A stretch of DNA of 64,000 nucleotides from DASRDZ01 sp035652335 (GTDB taxonomy: Bacteria; Chloroflexota; Dormibacteria; Aeolococcales; Aeolococcaceae): NCBI GenBank assembly GCA_035652335.1, contig DASRDZ010000062.1, forward strand, positions 1 through 64,000, in the 5' to 3' direction. A program made the position numbers and the translations under genes. This document shows positions 1-7,719 of the stretch, piece by piece. Each line of letters begins with the position of its first letter. Position 1 is the first letter of the stretch. The notes beneath the pieces were generated by a model. It was not told where the DNA came from, made no database searches, and worked only from the letters and a program-made list of their open reading frames with translations.

Positions 1-1
1 G

Positions 2-646
2 CGTGAATCGATCGATCTCCGATTTACGGAGAAGATGGTCGCCAGGGAGCGTCCAGATCTCCTACCAGAATTCATCCGCGCATGGCTCAACCCAGCCATC
101 GCCGGAAATGAGGCACTGGAGCGGCTCGTCCTACAGCTGAATCAACTTGACGAGGCCGGGTTGTTCTTGCCCATTTTATGCCAGGAACTGCATTTTCTCT
201 CTGGGCGCATGCTGTCGAGTGTCGAACGCGAGAAGCTCAGAACCGAGGTCCAGCGGTTCACCGAATTCCTCATTCGTGTGGCTCAGCGGCGGGTTGGAGA
301 GGAAATTCCGCTTGAGTACGAAGGGCCGCACCTGCGCGTGGTCATACAGATCGTGTCGAAGCGCGTGACGCGCGAGGCGAAGAAAGGGGACATCGGGCCA
401 TGGCTACGGTTCGCGCTCAAGGTGGTGCAAACGAAGCGCCCCGACCACATCTACTTCGTCGGAAATGCCAAGGAGGCGAACAAACAGCTCATCGAACAGG
501 TGGCAAAGAGCTTTTGTCTGCAGACTGGCTGGCAGTGGTTATGCGAACGCGAGTACAACTGCAAGCTGCACGATGCGGACGGCCAGTTGGTGCCGGTGCG
601 TAACTTCATGGTGGTCTGTGAGGTCGCTGGCCGTTCGCCGGCCTGA
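2..646 (+). CDS. Hypothetical protein of an integrated element (5' end outside window)
   Basis: I do not recognise this protein. The frame is open to the left edge, so the N-terminus is probably cut off; an ATG at 35 is possible, but the purine-rich stretch before it sits only 3 bases away. The visible part is about 214 residues, soluble-looking, with no signal peptide or membrane segment. Base composition is visibly less GC-rich than the rest of the window and codon use is more mixed. It lies upstream of, and points towards, a tyrosine integrase that abuts a tRNA gene, so it is most likely cargo of that integrated element. Confidence 0.6.
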   Translation, partial: RESIDLRFTEKMVARERPDLLPEFIRAWLNPAIAGNEALERLVLQLNQLDEAGLFLPILCQELHFLSGRMLSSVEREKLRTEVQRFTEFLIRVAQRRVGEEIPLEYEGPHLRVVIQIVSKRVTREAKKGDIGPWLRFALKVVQTKRPDHIYFVGNAKEANKQLIEQVAKSFCLQTGWQWLCEREYNCKLHDADGQLVPVRNFMVVCEVAGRSPA

Positions 647-758
647 CCGAATGGCGTCGGGTCGGGCGCCGTTCCGAGGTACCGGGGGCACGGCCAAGGG
701 CGGTCTATGGCATCGGACCGTTCACGCCACCAGAAATCGGGACCCGCGCTCCCCGACG

Positions 759-1904
759 CTACTCCGTGTCCAAGACGTTCGCCAGCCGTTGAGCCGCCTG
801 CTCGTGCATTCCCGGAATCACGTGGCTGTAGGTGGCCAGCGTGAACGCCACGCTGCTGTGGCCCATGCGCTCCGACACCACCTTGGGGTGCTCGCCCGCT
901 GCCAGCATGAGGGTGGCCATGCTGTGCCGCAGGCCGTGAAGGCGCACTCGCGGTAGGCCGGCGTCTGCCAGAACGCGATACAGGTACTTGCGCAGTGTGA
1001 CGGCGAGAACCGGCTCGCCGCGCTCGTTGGTGAAGACGAGGTCGAAGTCGGCCCACACTGGCGCGGCCAGCCGCCGCTCCAGCTGCTGGGTTCGATGCTC
1101 CCGGAGGTCATCGACCAGCTGCGCCGGCAGGGAGACTGGCCGCTCCGAGCGGTGCGTCTTCGTCTCCTTGAAGCGTGGCGTGCCGTCTGCGGCCGGCAGG
1201 TCGAGCGCCTGGCGAACGGTGAGGGTCCCCCGCTCCCAGTCGATGTCTCGCCAACGCAACGCCAGAAGTTCGCTGAGCCGCAACCCGCACAGGAGCGCGA
1301 GCCGGAGCGGCAGTTCGTGCGGGTTGCCCTGGAGTGCGCGCAGGAGCGCCCGCGCCTCCTCAGGGCTGACGACCCGGATCTCCGTCTTGGGCACGACCGG
1401 CCGGTCCACGGCGCTCACAGGGTTCACCGAGATCGCCTGCCACTTGACCGCGTGCGCCATGGCCCGGTGCAGCACGGCGTGGACCTTCTGCACCGCCGCG
1501 GGACCCAGCCCCTTGCCGCTCCGTCTGTTGCCCTCCTTCCGCAGTCGCTGCTCCAGTTCCACGACGTGCGTCGGCCGGAGCTTCTGCAGCGGCAGGCGCC
1601 CGACGAACGGCACCACGTCGTACTCGACCACCTCGCGGTATCGCTGCTGAGTTCTGCGCGCCAGGGACGGCTCTACGTAGTCGCGCAGCCACCGGCGCAG
1701 GAAGGCCTCGACGGTCTCCTTGCTCGGATCGACGAACGCCCCGCCGGCGATGGCCGCCTCCTGCGTCGCCGCGGCGACCTCCGCCTGCTTCTTCGTCCCC
1801 TTCACCGTGAAGGTGCGCCGCAGACGCTTTCCCGTCTGCGCGTCGCGCCCCAGTTCGAGCACGACTTCCCACGTCCCGGCAGCGCGCCGATGGATCCTCG
1901 CCAT
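759..1904 (-). CDS. Tyrosine recombinase/integrase
   Basis: Phage/ICE-type site-specific integrase, about 381 residues. It has an N-terminal arm-binding domain, a core-binding SAM-like domain around residues 60-150, and a C-terminal catalytic domain. The catalytic set is complete: Arg209 (in LLCGLRLSELLAL), Lys249 (KETKTHRSERP), His323 and Arg326 (HGLRHS), His349 (GHSS) and Tyr359 (ATYSHV). I chose the ATG at 1904 because a GGGAGG ribosome binding site lies about 7 bases before it; the frame stays open 31 codons further upstream. The gene starts about 140 bp from the 3' end of tRNA-Glu, the usual arrangement for an integrase that uses a tRNA 3' end as attachment site. Confidence 0.93.
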   Translation of the reverse strand: MARIHRRAAGTWEVVLELGRDAQTGKRLRRTFTVKGTKKQAEVAAATQEAAIAGGAFVDPSKETVEAFLRRWLRDYVEPSLARRTQQRYREVVEYDVVPFVGRLPLQKLRPTHVVELEQRLRKEGNRRSGKGLGPAAVQKVHAVLHRAMAHAVKWQAISVNPVSAVDRPVVPKTEIRVVSPEEARALLRALQGNPHELPLRLALLCGLRLSELLALRWRDIDWERGTLTVRQALDLPAADGTPRFKETKTHRSERPVSLPAQLVDDLREHRTQQLERRLAAPVWADFDLVFTNERGEPVLAVTLRKYLYRVLADAGLPRVRLHGLRHSMATLMLAAGEHPKVVSERMGHSSVAFTLATYSHVIPGMHEQAAQRLANVLDTE

Positions 1905-2042
1905 GACCGCCCTCCCTGGTGCCGCCGCGGGCCCTTCCGTGCCGCTCAGTATCGCAGGGTTGGGCAACAAATGGGCAACAAATCGCCGTTCGGCCACCGA
2001 ATCCAGGGCGCACGAAGCCGCAATTCGTGCTCAAGGCCGCCC

Positions 2043-2114
2043 TACCCGCACGGGGAGTCGAACCCCGGTTGCCACCTTGAAAGGGTGGAGTCCTGACCGC
2101 TAGACGATGCGGGC
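2043..2114 (-). tRNA. tRNA-Glu (UUC)
   Basis: The minus strand folds into a full cloverleaf. The acceptor stem is GCCCGCA/TGCGGGT with a G-U first pair, the anticodon stem CCACC/GGTGG encloses the loop CTTTCAA (anticodon TTC), and the T arm is CGGGG-TTCGACT-CCCCG. CCA is not encoded. The 3' end faces the integrase at 759-1904, so this gene is the likely attachment site of the element to the left. Confidence 0.95.
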
Positions 2115-2142
2115 GAGCGGGAGCCCGATGCTACCCGCTGGC

Positions 2143-2148
2143 TATACT
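2143..2148 (+). promoter_or_regulatory. Candidate -10 box (TATACT) for the membrane protein at 2189
   Basis: TATACT lies about 40 bases before the GTG start at 2189. No convincing -35 box is visible. The same hexamer precedes other genes in this window at 28589, 32921 and 33494. Confidence 0.4.
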
Positions 2149-2188
2149 CCGCGGCGACGCCCGCAGAGATCCATCGAGGGAGTGAGGA

Positions 2189-2647
2189 GTGCCGCTGCGC
2201 GAGATCATCGGCAAGGCCACGGCCTTCGGCCTGACGTCCCTGGCCTGCATCGCCGGGGGGTTCTTCGCCTACTACGGCTCTCACCAATACAACGACTACG
2301 TCGCCACCTACCTGCCCTGGGCGCTGTGGCTCCTCGGGCTGGGGATCGGCGGTCTTGGGTTCCTCCTGGTGCTCGGCATCATCGCCGACGCCCGCCGGCA
2401 GCGCGAGGAGGAGAAGCTCCACATCACGCCCCGTCCGGGCCCGCTCGGGCCTCCCCCGCCCTGGGGCATGGGTGACGTTGGCCGGCCCGGCAGCGGCGTG
2501 GTCAAGATGGGCGAGCACCCGCGGCCGCAGGGCGGCGGCGTGGTCCGGGTGATGACGTCGCGGGTGAGCAACCTCGACGCTCCCCTGCTGATCGGCCTCC
2601 TCATCGTCTGGACGCTGGGGATGCTGATCTGGCTGGCGCCCCGCTAG
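2189..2647 (+). CDS. Small membrane protein of unknown function
   Basis: 152 residues, not recognised. Hydrophobic segments lie at about residues 10-28, 40-65 and 131-149, separated by a charged stretch and a Pro/Gly-rich loop of about 60 residues with GPLGPPPPWG. The GTG start follows a GAGGGAGTGAGGA purine run. It is the first gene right of tRNA-Glu on the plus strand. Its last four bases overlap the end of the converging IPT/TIG gene. Confidence 0.75.
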   Translation: MPLREIIGKATAFGLTSLACIAGGFFAYYGSHQYNDYVATYLPWALWLLGLGIGGLGFLLVLGIIADARRQREEEKLHITPRPGPLGPPPPWGMGDVGRPGSGVVKMGEHPRPQGGGVVRVMTSRVSNLDAPLLIGLLIVWTLGMLIWLAPR

Positions 2648-4824
2648 CGCCGGCGCAGCGCCCCCAGGGCCGACGCGCCGAGCACGGCGGCCACCCCGGC
2701 GCCGAACCGCAGGGCTGAGCCCGCGGCCCGCGCGCTGGCGAGCAGCGCCTCTCGGGCGTCCCGCCGCGAGCCCGGCGCAGCACCCGACCCACCACCCGCC
2801 GGGGCCGGCGCCGTGACCAGGTTCAGCCCGAACCCCGCTCCGAAGAGCAGCACGCAGGCGATCAGGGCCCACAGCACCGGCGACCGCACCGAGACCAGCG
2901 ACGACACCGGCGAGCTGTCGGCGACGCCACCCGCAGGGCCGGCGGAGACGGTGGTGTTGGCGCTGCGCCCCACGACGCGCACCTCGTCCGAGTAGATGCC
3001 CGAGCGGGCCAGCACGATGTGGTCGCCCGCCGTCCTGCTGAGGTGGATGGTCCCCTTGACCTGGCCGTTGGCGTCGGTGACGCCGTGGGCGGGGTTGAGC
3101 GTGGCGTCGCTGCCCGGCTCGATGACCAGCTGCAGGTCGACCGGCGCGCCCACCACCGGCTTGTTGAAGGCGGTGAGGGTGACGGTGAACGGCACGGACG
3201 CCCCCGGGTCGCCCTGGGCGGCGGGGGTGTCGAGCTTGAGCTGGACGGGGCCGGGCGGCGGTGCCGGCTTGGTGAACTGCACCGGCCCGTGGGCGATGAT
3301 CGGCCCGCTGGCGCTGGGCAGGATGAGCCCGGTCGAGGTGACCTGGGCGCCCGGCGTGCCCGGCACCGCAGTCGTGTGCCCGGCGCTGCCGCCGCTGCCG
3401 GCGGTGGACCCACCGCCCGTCGACGAGCTCGCCTTGCTGGGTGCGTCGACGCTGAACGGAGTGCTGGCCGCATACGACGTGCCCACCGGCGTCAGGCTGA
3501 TCGTCGTCGACCCCTGGGCGATGGCGGCCGGCAGCGAGACGACGACCGACTTGTCGCCCCACACCATGATGGTGGCGTCCTGGCCTCCGGCCTGGACCAT
3601 GCCCTGCTGGGTGCCGAAGCTGGTGCCGTCGATCTCCACCACCGCGCCCGGGGCGGCGTGCGCCGGGGTCGTCCCGGTGATGCGCGGGATGACGGTGAAG
3701 GCCGGCGCGGGCGGCGGGTTGGTGCCGCTGGTGGTGATGGTGATGCCGGTGCCGCCGGGGGCGACGCCGTCGGGCACGGCGAACACGATGGTCGAGGGCG
3801 ACCACTGCTGCACGGTCGCCGCGACGCCGCCGATGCTGACGCCGCTGCTCGACGACTGCGCGCCGAACCCCGCGCCGCTCACCGTCACGGTGTCGCCGAC
3901 GGCCGCCTGCGACGGGGAGACGCTCGTGACCGTCGCGTTGACGCCGAGGGAGCCGGAGTAGACCGACACGCCGTCGGGCCGCGTCACCGTGAGCGACCCC
4001 GACGTGGCGTTGCTGGGCACGACGATGTGCAGCGCGGTGTCGGTCCACTGCACCGACGAGTCCTGGACGCCTCCCACCACGACCGTGCCGCTCTGGCCGA
4101 AGCCGGAACCACCGATGGTGATGGTCTGGCCCGGCGTGGCCGAGGACGGCGGCGGGCTGGTGACGTTGGGCGCGATGTCGAAGGGCGCCGACACCGGGAT
4201 GGTCATGCGGGTGGTGTTCGAGGTGTCGACCGGCGCGCTCAGCGACACGGTGACCCGACCGTCGCAGTACGCGGAGGGCGCGACAAGGGTGATCTGCGCC
4301 GCCGCGATCCCCGCCGAGGACGACGCGCCGACGCAGCCGCTGCCGTTCGTCGAGGCGTACGACGCGGTGGCCGACTCCCAACCGGACGGGAGGTTGAAGT
4401 TGAAGCCCTGGCCCTGCATGTGGAAGGTCGAGCCGGTGGTGGGCGTGGCGTTGTCCAGGCCGGTCACACCGGGGTCGGTGACGTAGATCAGGTGGTTGTC
4501 GGTGTTCGAGGCGCCACCGCTGGTCAGCGTCACCGCCACCTGGCCGCTCCAGCCGGCCGCCGTGGTGAAGGTGATCTGGCTGCCGTTGGTGGTCGGGCTG
4601 GGCACCGAGTACGGGCCAATGTTGACCGAAAGAGAGCAGATGCCGGGCGAGAAGCCGCTGCCGTTGATGGTGAGCGTGGCTCCCGCCGGTCCGTGCTGCT
4701 GCGACAGCGAGGTCACCTGCGGCTGGTTGCATGCGATGGTGGCGGAGGCACCCCGCGGCAGCAGCGGCACAGCCGCGCCACCGGCCATCGCCGCAACCGT
4801 CAGGAGTGCAGCGCCGCGCTTCAT
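2644..4824 (-). CDS. Surface protein with five IPT/TIG repeats and a C-terminal membrane anchor
   Basis: 726 residues. A signal peptide occupies about residues 1-29. Five immunoglobulin-like IPT/TIG repeats follow, beginning near residues 35, 117, 208, 299 and 380, each with the pattern T-x-x-x-P-x-x-G-x-x-x-T-I-x-G-x-G-F. A Ser/Gly-rich linker and a Big-like domain (about 525-620) come next, then a membrane segment near 650-670, and the protein ends in GALRRR. There is no LPxTG motif, so it is probably held by its own membrane segments. The start overlaps the sortase stop by four bases (ATGA), so the two are cotranscribed. Likely an extracellular adhesin or scaffold. Confidence 0.85.
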   Translation of the reverse strand: MKRGAALLTVAAMAGGAAVPLLPRGASATIACNQPQVTSLSQQHGPAGATLTINGSGFSPGICSLSVNIGPYSVPSPTTNGSQITFTTAAGWSGQVAVTLTSGGASNTDNHLIYVTDPGVTGLDNATPTTGSTFHMQGQGFNFNLPSGWESATASYASTNGSGCVGASSSAGIAAAQITLVAPSAYCDGRVTVSLSAPVDTSNTTRMTIPVSAPFDIAPNVTSPPPSSATPGQTITIGGSGFGQSGTVVVGGVQDSSVQWTDTALHIVVPSNATSGSLTVTRPDGVSVYSGSLGVNATVTSVSPSQAAVGDTVTVSGAGFGAQSSSSGVSIGGVAATVQQWSPSTIVFAVPDGVAPGGTGITITTSGTNPPPAPAFTVIPRITGTTPAHAAPGAVVEIDGTSFGTQQGMVQAGGQDATIMVWGDKSVVVSLPAAIAQGSTTISLTPVGTSYAASTPFSVDAPSKASSSTGGGSTAGSGGSAGHTTAVPGTPGAQVTSTGLILPSASGPIIAHGPVQFTKPAPPPGPVQLKLDTPAAQGDPGASVPFTVTLTAFNKPVVGAPVDLQLVIEPGSDATLNPAHGVTDANGQVKGTIHLSRTAGDHIVLARSGIYSDEVRVVGRSANTTVSAGPAGGVADSSPVSSLVSVRSPVLWALIACVLLFGAGFGLNLVTAPAPAGGGSGAAPGSRRDAREALLASARAAGSALRFGAGVAAVLGASALGALRRR

Positions 4825-5453
4825 GCCTTCGCTCCCGAGGGATCGGCGATGAACACCAGCCGCTGCCCCGCCAGCGCACCCTCCCAGAGGGGCCAGCAGG
4901 TGGTCAGGTACAGGTGCTCCCCCGGCTCGGGGTCGCGCACCACCTGCTCGTCGTTGCCGTCGACGATCTCGCGCTTGGCGATGGTGTAGGTGTAGCGGCC
5001 GTAGCCCATCTCGATCTGGATGGTGTCGCCGGGGTGGAGGTCACCCCAGCTGAGCGAGAAGCCGTTGTGGTTGCCGATCAGGATGATGCGTCCCTCTCCG
5101 GGGTAGCCGGTGTGGTCCTCGTGGCCGGGACCGGAGCTGAGGATCCCCGAGTCCGACCCCTCGGTGACGATCGCCTCGAAGCCGATCCGCGGGATGGTCA
5201 GGCGAGCCAGCGCCTGTCCGTCGGCGAGGTGGGGCTCCAGCTGGGTGAAGGCCGCGGCCCCGGCGCTCGCCGCCACCGGCGTCGCGTTGGCGATGCTGCC
5301 GGCGGGGTGGGCGCTGGCCCACGCCGATTCGAGGCGGTGCTGCTGGATGCTCTGGTACCCGACCAGGAGGCCGACGTAGGCGATGAGGAGCACTCCGATG
5401 CTCATCAGCGCCCAGCTCGTCCTCCGCAGCCAGCGGTGAGACCGGGAGCGCAT
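4821..5453 (-). CDS. Sortase (class D/E-like transpeptidase)
   Basis: Cysteine transpeptidase that joins LPxTG-type proteins to the cell wall at the outer face of the membrane. 210 residues with an N-terminal signal anchor (about 14-34). The catalytic triad is visible: His129 in IGNHNGF, Cys186 in YLTTCWP and Arg198 in AGQRLVF. The neighbouring upstream gene encodes a protein ending in LPKTG, membrane segment and Arg-rich tail, the expected substrate. A long hairpin separates the two genes. Downstream it is coupled to the IPT/TIG gene by a four-base overlap. The exact class is inferred from size and motif context. Confidence 0.92.
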   Translation of the reverse strand: MRSRSHRWLRRTSWALMSIGVLLIAYVGLLVGYQSIQQHRLESAWASAHPAGSIANATPVAASAGAAAFTQLEPHLADGQALARLTIPRIGFEAIVTEGSDSGILSSGPGHEDHTGYPGEGRIILIGNHNGFSLSWGDLHPGDTIQIEMGYGRYTYTIAKREIVDGNDEQVVRDPEPGEHLYLTTCWPLWEGALAGQRLVFIADPSGAKA

Positions 5454-5491
5454 CGGTGGGAGGGTCCCTGTTGAGCTGTTTGAGGAAGAGT

Positions 5492-5525
5492 GCCTGCCCG
5501 GGTGGATGCGCCCACCCGGGCAGGC
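5492..5525 (-). terminator. Strong 14-bp stem-loop between LPKTG gene and sortase
   Basis: A perfect 14-bp inverted repeat (5492-5505 with 5512-5525) with a 6-base loop lies 16 bases after the stop of the LPKTG gene and 39 bases before the sortase start. On the minus strand it is followed only by a weak pyrimidine run (ACTCTTCCTC). It may terminate or attenuate transcription, or protect the upstream mRNA so that substrate is made in excess over sortase. Confidence 0.7.
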
Positions 5526-5540
5526 TTCAGTCAGCGGTGG

Positions 5541-7550
5541 TTATCGCACCCGCCGCACCCGCGTCCGCAGGCCGGGAACCAGTCGGAGCGAGATTGCGAC
5601 AGCGATGAGAAGCAGGGCGGCCGGGATGGCGGCGCCGCCGAGCATGCCGGTCTTGGGGAGGCCGACCACGTTGCCCTGGACGGGGCAGCTCGGGCCGCTG
5701 CCGGGGCCGTTGCAGCCGGGCGGGGTGGAGCCGTTCATCGACGCGGCCGCGGTGACGTCCGCCACGGCGGCCCGCACCAGGTTGCCGTCGTTGCCGAGGG
5801 CGGCCACGCCGGTGCCGCTGCCGGTGGTCGCGGCGCGCGGCGCGGCGACGTTGGCGAGAGCCGAGATCGGCAGGGTCAGCGCGCTGCTGCTGCAGGCGCC
5901 GCCGCAGCCGTTGATGAGCTGGACGTCGAGCTCGGCCATGTTGACCGCGCGGTAGGCGGCGGTGTCGGCCACCACCTGGGGCACGCCCTCGCTGATCAGC
6001 ACGGTCAGGTAGCCGGTGCCCCCGTTGGCGCCCAGGCCGGGGATGCCGACCTGCTCGGTGACCTGCTTGCCCGGGCTGAGGCCCAGGGTGCCGCCCAGGT
6101 CGATGTGCTGGCCGAGGATGCTGAGGCCCTGGATGCCGCCGGAGCCGACCGGCGACGAGGTGCCGGGGCCGACCTCCGCGGTCGCCGTCGAGGTGATGCC
6201 GTCGATGGAGAGCAGCGGGGTGGTGGCGGTGATCGGGCTGCCCGTGGGCAGGACCTGGAGGAGGCCGGCGAGCGTGCCGCCGATGGGCAGGACGTTGATG
6301 GCGCCCAGGGTCGAGGTGGCCGTCGAGGTCACGCCGCCCGCAGCGCGGGGCGAGGTCTTGGTGGTGGCGATGTTGGCGGTCGAGGTGACCAGGTTGCTGA
6401 CGTCGGGCAGGTCGAGGCCGGCCACGGCGTTGATCAGCGCGTTGAGGCCGTCGAGGGCCGCCGACAGGTTGGCGTCCCACGCCTTCAGCGCGGTCAGGTC
6501 GATCGGGGCCGACACGGGGGCCGAGCCCACCACGCCGCTGACGGTGCCGGCGGCGCCGCCCAGGGTCTGGTTGACCAGCCCGCCGATGGTCGACAGGGTG
6601 CCCTGCAGCGCCGGGGGAAGCCCCTGCACGCTGCTGAGGATGCTGCCGGCCTGGGTCGGGTTGGCGATGGCGTTGGTCAGCGCGTTGACCAGCGACTTCA
6701 GCTCGGTGGCCAGGGCGCCGAGGTTGGCGGCGCTGGCGCCGTTGATGGCGAGCGCAGGCAGCTTGACGCCGACCGAGGTGTTGGCGGCGGAGACCTGCGG
6801 GCCGGCGACGCCGTCGGCGGTGGCCGGCGTGGCGGCGTTCATGGCATAGGCGTGGAAGGGATCGACGGAGACCAGCGAGCCCTGCACGGCGGCGGGCAGC
6901 GAGCTGCCGCTCAGGTCGATGCGCACCGCGTTGGCGCTGTCCGAGGTCTGGTTGGAGACGCCGCTCTGGTTGAGGTTGGCGGCGACGGTGCCCAGGATGT
7001 GCAGGTCGGCGGTGCCCAGCGGGGTGCTCAGGGTGAGCTTGCCGGGGCCGTTGCTGGTCAGGAAGCTGGTCAGCCCGGCGACGCCGTTGGTGGCCAGCGA
7101 GGTCGCGCTGCCCTGGATCAGGTTGGTCAGCTCGGTCTCGAGCGCGGTGAGGTCGGCGTTGAGGACGGTCCAGTCGGTGGTCACCGGCGAGGCGTCACTG
7201 TGGCCGCTGGCGACGTCGGTGGCGAGGGTGTTGAACACCGCGTTGGCGTTGGCCTGGGCGATGTGGACGGTCAGGCTCTGGGGGAGCGAGGTCGGCAGCT
7301 CGAGGTCGCAGCCCACCGGCGAGGTGGGGCAGAGCGCGCTCTTGAGCTGGTCGAAGGCCGCCGAGAGCTGGCCGAGGACGCCGGTCGGGTTGACCACGTT
7401 GGCGATGGGCGCCAGCGACACGGTCAAGGACACGGTGGAGGCGGTTGCCGACCCGGTCGGCGCCGAGGTGCTGTCCGCGCTTGCGCTGAGGGGGAGCGCT
7501 GCGACGCCGGCCACCATGCCGGCTGCGATCACGGCCCGTCTAGTCTTCAC
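5541..7550 (-). CDS. LPKTG-anchored secreted wall protein
   Basis: 669 residues. A GTG start gives an Arg/Lys-rich signal peptide cleaved near SASA-DST. The mature part is long, Ala/Gly/Ser/Thr/Val-rich and low in charge, with only a few Cys residues (an early pair, then CGGACS and CNGPGSGPSC). Its end is a textbook sorting signal: GLPKTGM, a hydrophobic segment of about 20 residues, then RTRVRRVR. An AGGAAGGAGG ribosome binding site lies 12 bases before the GTG; the frame stays open further upstream but lacks a signal sequence there. The next gene is the sortase. It resembles actinobacterial choice-of-anchor surface proteins; I assign no function beyond wall-anchored structural protein. Confidence 0.88.
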   Translation of the reverse strand: MKTRRAVIAAGMVAGVAALPLSASADSTSAPTGSATASTVSLTVSLAPIANVVNPTGVLGQLSAAFDQLKSALCPTSPVGCDLELPTSLPQSLTVHIAQANANAVFNTLATDVASGHSDASPVTTDWTVLNADLTALETELTNLIQGSATSLATNGVAGLTSFLTSNGPGKLTLSTPLGTADLHILGTVAANLNQSGVSNQTSDSANAVRIDLSGSSLPAAVQGSLVSVDPFHAYAMNAATPATADGVAGPQVSAANTSVGVKLPALAINGASAANLGALATELKSLVNALTNAIANPTQAGSILSSVQGLPPALQGTLSTIGGLVNQTLGGAAGTVSGVVGSAPVSAPIDLTALKAWDANLSAALDGLNALINAVAGLDLPDVSNLVTSTANIATTKTSPRAAGGVTSTATSTLGAINVLPIGGTLAGLLQVLPTGSPITATTPLLSIDGITSTATAEVGPGTSSPVGSGGIQGLSILGQHIDLGGTLGLSPGKQVTEQVGIPGLGANGGTGYLTVLISEGVPQVVADTAAYRAVNMAELDVQLINGCGGACSSSALTLPISALANVAAPRAATTGSGTGVAALGNDGNLVRAAVADVTAAASMNGSTPPGCNGPGSGPSCPVQGNVVGLPKTGMLGGAAIPAALLLIAVAISLRLVPGLRTRVRRVR

Positions 7551-7609
7551 GTGTACCCCGTGCCTCCTTCCTGCGGTTATCGCTGGGCTGCTGAACGACG
7601 AGCCGCGGT

Positions 7610-7641
7610 GTGTGCCCTCCGGGGTCCCCACTCGGGCACAC
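7610..7641. promoter_or_regulatory. Nested inverted repeat in the divergent LPKTG/gltX intergenic region
   Basis: GTGTGCCC (7610-7617) pairs with GGGCACAC (7634-7641), enclosing the smaller palindrome GGGGTCCCC (7621-7629). It lies 60-90 bases before the LPKTG start and about 80 before gltX, so it could be an operator or part of the leader of the wall-protein mRNA. No -10/-35 pair is obvious in the rest of this 169-bp gap. Confidence 0.4.
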
Positions 7642-7719
7642 TTGTGGGCCTGTGGCTCGCTTGACGCTTCTTGGAACGCTTGCTCGTGACGAATCCTTGC
7701 GCGCCCTTGAAACGAATCA

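Noticed and set aside
2042..4879. A 945-codon open frame on the minus strand overlapping the IPT/TIG gene
   Set aside because: Its translation is an Arg/His/Gly-rich composition typical of a shifted frame in GC-rich DNA, with no start context or domain. The other frame has signal peptide and TIG repeats.
5490..7664. A 724-codon plus-strand open frame opposite the LPKTG gene
   Set aside because: Gly/Arg/Val repeats mirror the Ala/Thr-rich protein on the other strand; no start site or motif.
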